From: an uncultured Clostridia bacterium
GTDB lineage: Bacteria; Bacillota; Clostridia; Oscillospirales; CAG-272
Direction: 5' to 3'
NCBI GenBank assembly: GCA_937895775.1
Contig: CALBLD010000319.1
Location: 1-11,443 of the forward strand
Length of the DNA stretch: 11,443 nucleotides
Part shown: one piece after another, positions 6,963 through 11,443 of the stretch
How positions within the stretch are numbered: position 1 is the first letter of the stretch
Layout of the letters: every line of letters starts with the position of its first letter
Position numbers and translations under genes: made by a program
The notes under the pieces: model-generated
Database searches by the model: none
Seen by the model: the letters and a program-made list of their open reading frames with translations, nothing else
Told to the model about the DNA's origin: nothing

Positions 6963-8238
6963 CGCTTTTGTGACCTCCTATCTGTCGGTTCCGTGTTCTC
7001 ATTGTTGCCGCAGGTTCGAAATTTATCCCTTTGAGAACCGAGTTTTTGCCGAATCTGTGCTTGATTGAAATAATGGCGGTCTGAAGACGCTTTTCACGGT
7101 CCAGTGCTTCTATATCCGAAAAAATATCGTACTGAATGTTTTGCTCGGTGTGGATGTTGTTGAAGCTGATGTTTATTCTGCGGATCTTGGCGTGTTTTTC
7201 TGATATCCGCGAAAATATGTCAAGCACCGCTTCGGTAAGCAGACTTGAAGCACTTGTTCCGAACCTGAGTGACCGCGTGCCGTGCGAATCGCTCAGATTT
7301 TCCTTTGACGAATATCCGATGTTAAGTCCCACAGACTCGGTTACAAACCCTTTTTCGACAAGCGACAGTGAAAGACTGTCAACCATTTCCTTCAGTATGA
7401 TTACGGTTTCGGCGTTGTCGTAGTCGCGGGGAAGCACCTGACCGGAGGAAATCGAACTTGTTTTGCCGGTGTAAGCCTTTATGTCGGCGATCGTGGCTGT
7501 TTCGCGTCCCCACGCATGGTCGATCAGAAGCTCGCCGTCGATCCCGAACAGTCTGTAGATAAGATCCTCCGGACAGTTTGCTATCTGCCTCATTGTGAAA
7601 ATGCAGTATTTTTCGAGCCGCGCGGCAGTCCCCTTGCCGATCCTCCAGAAGTCGGTAAGCGGTTTGTGATCCCATAAAGTCCGGCGGTATGTGTCCTCGT
7701 CAAGAAAGCCGATGAAGTCGGGCGAGTGCTTTGCCGTAATGTCAAGGGCGATCTTTGCAAGATACATGTTCGTGCCTATCCCGCATGTTGCGCGGATGCC
7801 GGTTTCGGCGAATATCCCGTCCATTACGAAATTTGCAAGTTCGTACGGCGACTTGCGGTAGAGCGAGATATAGTGCGTAATGTCGATAAATACTTCGTCT
7901 ATCGAATATATGTGCATGTCGTTTGCCGAAAAATATCTGAGATATATGCTGTATATGCGAGCCGAATAGTCAATGTAAAGCTTCATGCGCGGGGGTGCCA
8001 TGATGTAATCTATGTTTTTCGGAATCTCAAAAACCCGACAGCGGTTTTTAACCCCGAGCCTTTTCATTGCGGGTGTGACCGCAAGACAGACGGTTTTGTC
8101 ACTGCGCTCGGGATCGGCGACCGCAAGGAGGGTGTTCATGGGATCGAGCCCGCGTTCGACACATTCAACAGACGCAAAGAAGGATTTGAGATCAATAACA
8201 AAATATATTCTGTCGTCCGTGCGATCACTCCCTTTCAT
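6931..8238 (-). CDS. Y-family DNA polymerase (UmuC/UvrX-like translesion polymerase)
   Basis: 435 residues from ATG 8238. It copies past DNA lesions with low fidelity. The palm motifs are intact: VIDLKSFFASVE (14-25) with metal ligand D16 and steric-gate candidate F21, and YSIDEVFIDI (111-120) with D114 and E115. CGIGTNMYLAKIALD (152-166) and the helix-hairpin-helix segment near RIGKGTAARLEK (199-210) follow. The little-finger domain runs from about 265. QYDIF at 369-373 looks like a beta-clamp binding peptide. A LexA box next to its promoter indicates SOS control, and a YolD-like gene overlaps its 3' end. The start is unusual: the predicted transcription start coincides with ATG 8238, whereas AAAGGGAGTGATC inside the frame (8235-8223) matches the anti-SD almost perfectly and lies just upstream of in-frame ACG 8220. 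The true product may begin at residue 7. Confidence 0.88.
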   Translation of the reverse strand: MKGSDRTDDRIYFVIDLKSFFASVECVERGLDPMNTLLAVADPERSDKTVCLAVTPAMKRLGVKNRCRVFEIPKNIDYIMAPPRMKLYIDYSARIYSIYLRYFSANDMHIYSIDEVFIDITHYISLYRKSPYELANFVMDGIFAETGIRATCGIGTNMYLAKIALDITAKHSPDFIGFLDEDTYRRTLWDHKPLTDFWRIGKGTAARLEKYCIFTMRQIANCPEDLIYRLFGIDGELLIDHAWGRETATIADIKAYTGKTSSISSGQVLPRDYDNAETVIILKEMVDSLSLSLVEKGFVTESVGLNIGYSSKENLSDSHGTRSLRFGTSASSLLTEAVLDIFSRISEKHAKIRRINISFNNIHTEQNIQYDIFSDIEALDREKRLQTAIISIKHRFGKNSVLKGINFEPAATMRTRNRQIGGHKSGEYEQKPKAD

Positions 8239-8244
8239 ACAGAC

Positions 8245-8273
8245 ATTCTACCACAAAAAATGCGGTTTGTCAA
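8245..8273 (-). promoter_or_regulatory. SOS-controlled sigma-A promoter of the polymerase-YolD operon
   Basis: On the minus strand TTGACA (8273-8268) and TAGAAT (8250-8245) are spaced by 17 bases. Counting 7 bases from the -10 puts the transcription start at about 8238, the A of the annotated ATG, so the leader would be absent if that codon is used. Confidence 0.8.
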
Positions 8274-8286
8274 GAACAAATGTTCG
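8273..8286. promoter_or_regulatory. LexA (DinR) binding site
   Basis: CGAACATTTGTTCT on the minus strand contains the 12-bp core GAAC-N4-GTTC and differs from the Gram-positive box CGAAC-N4-GTTCG only at the last base. It overlaps the first base of the -35 of the polymerase promoter, so LexA binding would block polymerase. It lies 36 bases upstream of the azlC -35 and is unlikely to control that gene. Confidence 0.82.
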
Positions 8287-8322
8287 TGTAAAATCTGCCT
8301 GACCGACCTGATATTTATATAC

Positions 8323-8351
8323 TTGACAGAGTTCAAAAAGAGTTGTATAAT
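8323..8351 (+). promoter_or_regulatory. Sigma-A promoter of azlCD
   Basis: TTGACA at 8323-8328 and TATAAT at 8346-8351 are separated by 17 bases. Transcription should start near 8358 with a leader of about 32 bases. AAAAGG at 8377-8382 is the ribosome binding site, 7 bases before ATG 8390. No T-box or riboswitch fits in this short leader. Confidence 0.85.
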
Positions 8352-8389
8352 CAACAAAGCACGAAGTATAAAGGTCAAAAGGTTTAATA

Positions 8390-9130
8390 ATGAGTCGGAA
8401 TGTTCTTGAAAGAAAATCAAATATGTCGGAGTATCGCCGTGGGGTGAAGAGCGGGGTGCCTGTCTGCCTCGGCTACCTTGCGGTTTCCTTTTCGCTCGGG
8501 CTTGCTGCGAGACGTGCGGGATTGTCGGTTATCTCGGCTTCGGTGTCAAGCCTTTTGCTTAACGCCTCGGCGGGCGAGTACGCACTGTTTTCGGTGATAT
8601 CCGAGAGCGGAAGCATAGTTCAGGCGGCTGTTGCCGAGCTTGTGGCAAATATGCGCTATTTTCTGATGTCATGTGCATTGTCCGAGAAGCTCGACCGCAA
8701 TAAAACCGGGATTGTCCATCGCCTTGTTATGGGATTGGCTGTGACAGATGAAATGTTCAGCATCGGCGTTATGCAGGCAAAGGCACTCAATCCGTGGTTC
8801 TATTTCGGGATGATGAGCGTTGCAATGCCCGGTTGGTGTGTCGGAACGGGACTCGGCGTTGCGGTGGGTAATATAATCGGAAGCCGCCTTCAGAGCGCAC
8901 TCGGAGTCAGCCTTTACGGAATGTTTATAGCATCGGTGGTTCCCGTTTCGGTGAATGATAAAAAGGTTGCCGCCGTTGTGATCGTCTCTGCGGTTCTTTC
9001 GATGCTTATGTCGCTGATCCCCGTTTTTTCGGGAATACCCGAAAGTGTAAGGGTGATACTGCTTACCGTGCTGATTGCGGCAGTTGCCGCGCTCGTTTTT
9101 CCCGTAAAGGAGAGGACCGATGAAAAATAA
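8390..9130 (+). CDS. azlC: AzlC-family branched-chain amino acid exporter, large subunit
   Basis: 246 residues, typical of the family. The predicted topology is a short charged N-terminus followed by several membrane helices. The family's N-terminal pattern is visible: RGVKSGVPVCLGYLAVSFSLG (about 16-36), then NASAGEYALF in place of the usual AGSAQF-type turn, and NMRYFLMSCALSEKL (about 87-101). AzlC and the small AzlD protein form a membrane complex that exports branched-chain amino acids or analogues such as azaleucine. ATG 8390 has an AAAAGG SD; a second in-frame ATG at 8423 (MSEYRRG) is an alternative with a poorer SD. The gene overlaps azlD by 11 bases. It has its own promoter and no visible Lrp/AzlB-type regulator nearby. 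Confidence 0.88.
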   Translation: MSRNVLERKSNMSEYRRGVKSGVPVCLGYLAVSFSLGLAARRAGLSVISASVSSLLLNASAGEYALFSVISESGSIVQAAVAELVANMRYFLMSCALSEKLDRNKTGIVHRLVMGLAVTDEMFSIGVMQAKALNPWFYFGMMSVAMPGWCVGTGLGVAVGNIIGSRLQSALGVSLYGMFIASVVPVSVNDKKVAAVVIVSAVLSMLMSLIPVFSGIPESVRVILLTVLIAAVAALVFPVKERTDEK

Positions 9131-9425
9131 TGTCTGGATATACATACTTGCGGCGGCGGCAGTGACGTATTTTATAAGAGCATTGCCTCTGACACTGCTC
9201 AGAAAACCGGTGAAGAGTCGGTTTATAAGGTCGTTCCTTTATTATGTTCCGTATATCACTCTGACGGTAATGACATTTCCGGCGATCGTGTTTGCCACAC
9301 AGACGCCGATTTCCGGGATTGCGGCGTTGGTCGTCGGAATCGCCGTGGCTTGGCTGTCGGGAAACCTGTTCGCGGTTGCGGCATCATCCTGCGCTGTTGT
9401 ATTTCTGATCGAATTGTTTCTGTAA
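9120..9425 (+). CDS. azlD: AzlD-family branched-chain amino acid exporter, small subunit
   Basis: 101 residues with about four hydrophobic segments. The conserved opening is seen: a first helix ending in TYFIRALPLTLL (about 16-27), then a basic loop (RKPVKSRFIRSF) and YYVPYITLTVMTFPAIV. AzlD works with AzlC in the cytoplasmic membrane to export branched-chain amino acids. Its ATG lies within the last codons of azlC (11-base overlap), with AAAGGAGAGG at 9107-9116 directly upstream, so the two proteins should be made in equal amounts. A strong terminator follows the stop. Confidence 0.87.
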   Translation: MKNNVWIYILAAAAVTYFIRALPLTLLRKPVKSRFIRSFLYYVPYITLTVMTFPAIVFATQTPISGIAALVVGIAVAWLSGNLFAVAASSCAVVFLIELFL

Positions 9426-9438
9426 ATCTTTATACGGT

Positions 9439-9476
9439 AAATATCCCCTGCGGCTTTCCTGCCGCAGGGGATATTT
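9439..9476. terminator. Bidirectional intrinsic terminator between azlD and the EamA transporter gene
   Basis: A 16-bp perfect stem (9439-9454 paired with 9461-9476, core CCCCTGCGGC) closes a 6-base loop TTTCCT. Short T-runs flank both sides. It lies between convergent genes and probably stops transcription from both directions. Confidence 0.85.
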
Positions 9477-9490
9477 TGTACTTTTGATAC

Positions 9491-10351
9491 TCAGAATATG
9501 AGAATAAGGGTTGCCGTAAATGCGACCGCAATGGCGATAAGCTTGCGCACTCCCGGTTTTTCTCCGATTATCGCAGATATTATTGCCGATACTACGATCG
9601 TGCCGCCGGTTACAAAAGGATATTGCACCGATGCGTCAACATGACTGAGCGCAATGAGAAGAAAAAGATTTCCGACGCCGCTGATGACCGAATAGACCGC
9701 CACGCTCGGAATCGAACGTCCCGGTTTGTTCAGAGCGATTTTCTGCTTTTTTATCACCTTGAGATAAATGAGTACCGCTCCGCTTATCGCCATGGCGCAG
9801 ATCGACGAAAGGAGCATGTAACCCTGCTCGGTGACATGTCCGTCACCGGATTGGTGCAGCTTGGAAAGTATCCCCGACATTCCGTTGAATATGAATATCA
9901 TGATGTAATACTTTGCCGCACCTTTTCTGCCCGAGCCGCGGTCGGTGCCGAGCCACAGCGCAAAGATTATGAGCAGACAACAGATTATCTTCAAAGCCGT
10001 TATTTTTTCGTTCCAGAAGATGATTCCGCCGATGAATGGCAGTATCATTCCGCCGAGCATTGCAAACAGGGAAAATGTCGCAAGATCGGCTTTTCCGAGA
10101 GCCTTGACAGAGCTGTATGCGTAAAGAATGTTGTTCAATCCGCAGAGCAGGGCAACTCCCATCGAAAAAAGCGAGAACGAAAAGACGAATCTGTTGAGGC
10201 AGAACATTTCCACTGCGCATACCAAAGCGTTCAGAAAGGCGAATATCATGGCTGACGAGATGCCGTCGCCCTCACCCTTCTGATACAGCTTGTTGAAGAA
10301 GAATTGCAACCCGAACAGAACGGTTGCGGCAAAAATCAGTGCATAATACAT
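9491..10351 (-). CDS. EamA/DMT-superfamily transporter
   Basis: 286 residues, ten hydrophobic segments in two five-helix repeats, the standard EamA architecture and length. The first helix carries the family-like VLFGLQFFFNKL, and ALGKADLATFSLFAMLGGMILPFIGGIIFWNEKI (about 84-117) is the conserved end of the first repeat. The second repeat ends with the matching VQYPFVTGGTIVVSAIISAIIGEKP. Such permeases move small metabolites across the cytoplasmic membrane; the substrate cannot be read from the sequence. It starts 4 bases after the stop of the Gfo/Idh-fold gene, so they form one transcript and it may carry a substrate or product of that enzyme. Its own SD is weak (an AAAGGA lies 17 bases upstream), which suggests coupling to translation of the upstream gene. 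Confidence 0.83.
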   Translation of the reverse strand: MYYALIFAATVLFGLQFFFNKLYQKGEGDGISSAMIFAFLNALVCAVEMFCLNRFVFSFSLFSMGVALLCGLNNILYAYSSVKALGKADLATFSLFAMLGGMILPFIGGIIFWNEKITALKIICCLLIIFALWLGTDRGSGRKGAAKYYIMIFIFNGMSGILSKLHQSGDGHVTEQGYMLLSSICAMAISGAVLIYLKVIKKQKIALNKPGRSIPSVAVYSVISGVGNLFLLIALSHVDASVQYPFVTGGTIVVSAIISAIIGEKPGVRKLIAIAVAFTATLILIF

Positions 10352-10355
10352 CTGC

Positions 10356-11443
10356 TTATCTGCCGAAATCCTTTCTCATGCGTTCGTATACAGCCTCGGG
10401 AATGTCAGGATTGCCTTTTCCGTTGCAGGGAAGCAGCTGATCTCCCGCAACCTTCGGGTCTGTACAGCGTCTGTCGTTTCTGTAACTGTCGCGCACCGAT
10501 TTGTCGCGCAGGTCGGGAATGTACTTTTCTTTCCCCCCGTCAAGAATCGAGAAGAATGCAAACAGACCGGGCAGATACATGTCCATCGCCTCGTATACGT
10601 CGATTATGTCGGCATGCTCGTTGCCTCTGATATATTCGATGGCGTTGTACATGGCGCAGAAATCGCTTCCGCCGTGTCCCGAGCTTTGCGAGAGTTCGGT
10701 CAGCTCATCCTTGGGATAGTAATCTCTGCGTTCGCTGTTTCCTTCGGTCGTGTAATCGGCAACGACTTTGTCAAGATCGGTGTAGATGTGGTCAACACCG
10801 CCGCTTTCGGTGATGCTGCGCGCGCTTTCCGCATGTCCCTTCGTGCCGTATATCGAGTACCAGCCGGAGTTTTTGGCAAGCTGTCTGTGTGTGCTTCTGA
10901 CTATCGCACCGTTTTCCATGGTCAGCATTTCGATGCCGAGCGATCCGGAAAGGCATCCTTCTCTTGCGCATCTTTCGTTGAAGGGAAGCTCAAGTCCGTT
11001 TACCTTTACCGGACGCAGTCCGGTGATGTGAACGAGCGGACCTATCGAATGTGTGCAGTAGAAGGTGGTGAACATGTGATTGCGCCAATGATCGGGCTCA
11101 CCGTATGTGATCGCCGGCCAGATCGACTCACAGTTGTGAATGTAATCGCCTTCGCCGTATTCAAGCTCTCCGAGCTGACCGCTGCGATAAAGTCGTTTCA
11201 TCTCGCGCGGTGCACTCATGTAACAGTAGTTTTCAAGATAGCAGTATTTAAGTCCGGTGCGTTCGACCGTTTCGACAAGCTCAACCGCTTCGGCAAGACA
11301 ATGTGCGGGAAGCACTTCGGAAAAGACATGCTTGCCGGCATTCATTGCTTTGATTGCAAACGGCGCATGCTCGGTTGCATAGTTGGCGAGAATTACGACG
11401 TCCATGTCATGTTTCAGAAATTCGTCATATGAAGTATAATATG
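10356..11443 (-). CDS. Gfo/Idh/MocA-fold protein, GH109-like, N-terminus beyond window
   Basis: The frame is open to the right edge: 12 in-frame codons (YYTSYDEFLKHD) precede the first ATG at 11405, and the NAD-binding GxGxxG loop is still missing, so the 5' end lies outside. Residues below count from ATG 11405. VVILANYATEHAPFAIKAMNAGKH (3-25) is the end of the Rossmann fold. The catalytic EKP of sugar dehydrogenases is replaced by SEVLPA (29-34). The rest shows LEN (57-59), FYCTHSIGPLVH (115-126), GHGGSDF (243-249) and VYEAMDMYLPG (270-280). These resemble GH109 NAD-dependent glycosidases, which use an oxidation-elimination route with Glu, Tyr and His residues at these places. It is followed directly by an EamA transporter gene. 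A dehydrogenase role is the alternative. Family fold is firm; GH109-type activity is a hypothesis. Confidence 0.8.
   Translation of the reverse strand, partial: YYTSYDEFLKHDMDVVILANYATEHAPFAIKAMNAGKHVFSEVLPAHCLAEAVELVETVERTGLKYCYLENYCYMSAPREMKRLYRSGQLGELEYGEGDYIHNCESIWPAITYGEPDHWRNHMFTTFYCTHSIGPLVHITGLRPVKVNGLELPFNERCAREGCLSGSLGIEMLTMENGAIVRSTHRQLAKNSGWYSIYGTKGHAESARSITESGGVDHIYTDLDKVVADYTTEGNSERRDYYPKDELTELSQSSGHGGSDFCAMYNAIEYIRGNEHADIIDVYEAMDMYLPGLFAFFSILDGGKEKYIPDLRDKSVRDSYRNDRRCTDPKVAGDQLLPCNGKGNPDIPEAVYERMRKDFGR

Noticed and set aside
7726..8409. Plus-strand open frame of 227 codons antisense to the polymerase 5' half
   Set aside because: It crosses the divergent promoter region and the LexA box, and the translation resembles no family.
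10614..11432. Plus-strand open frame of 272 codons over the Gfo/Idh-fold gene
   Set aside because: It is fully antisense to a gene with clear family motifs, with no promoter or SD support and no recognisable domain.

Overview
The window looks like a chromosomal segment of a Gram-positive anaerobe of the class Clostridia, perhaps a gut or rumen Oscillospirales/Lachnospirales-type organism. This rests on sigma-A promoters with near-consensus TTGACA-17-TATAAT boxes, purine-rich Shine-Dalgarno (SD) sites, a Bacillus-type LexA box, a YolD/Y-family polymerase pair, a UgtP-like glycolipid glucosyltransferase and a PlsY-type acyltransferase. Base composition is near 50% GC. The lineage is inferred from gene content; no rRNA, tRNA, CRISPR array or insertion sequence was seen.

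Left part (1-3661): a carbohydrate-use locus. On the minus strand an MFS transporter and a cytoplasmic GH39-type glycosidase overlap by 14 bases. An AraC-family regulator diverges from them. The 129-base gap between the divergent starts holds a consensus promoter for the regulator, a 16-base perfect palindrome serving as the -10 region in both directions, and three TATTGAY boxes spaced exactly 21 bases apart. This layout fits an AraC-type activator switching on the transporter and glycosidase while repressing itself.

Middle (3662-6575): a pyridoxamine kinase gene on the plus strand converges on a minus-strand pair, a UgtP/MGDG-synthase-like glycosyltransferase followed by a PlsY-like acyltransferase (8-base overlap). 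A 13-bp stem terminator separates the two directions. The pair suggests coupled membrane glycolipid and phospholipid synthesis.

Right-middle (6576-9476): an SOS-type mutagenesis cassette, a UmuC-like Y-family polymerase followed by an overlapping YolD-like gene, sits on the minus strand. It has a consensus promoter whose -35 abuts a LexA box. Its translation start is odd: the predicted transcription start falls on the ATG, while an almost perfect SD lies inside the ORF and points to an ACG codon. Diverging from it is azlCD, a two-component branched-chain amino acid exporter ending in a 16-bp stem terminator.

Right end (9477-11443): on the minus strand, a Gfo/Idh/MocA-fold protein is cut by the window edge and followed after 4 bases by a ten-helix EamA transporter. 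The Gfo/Idh protein lacks the usual EKP lysine and carries several motifs reminiscent of GH109 NAD-dependent glycosidases.

No wholly new multi-gene system is evident. The best leads are the phased operator, the polymerase start anomaly, and the GH109-like protein.
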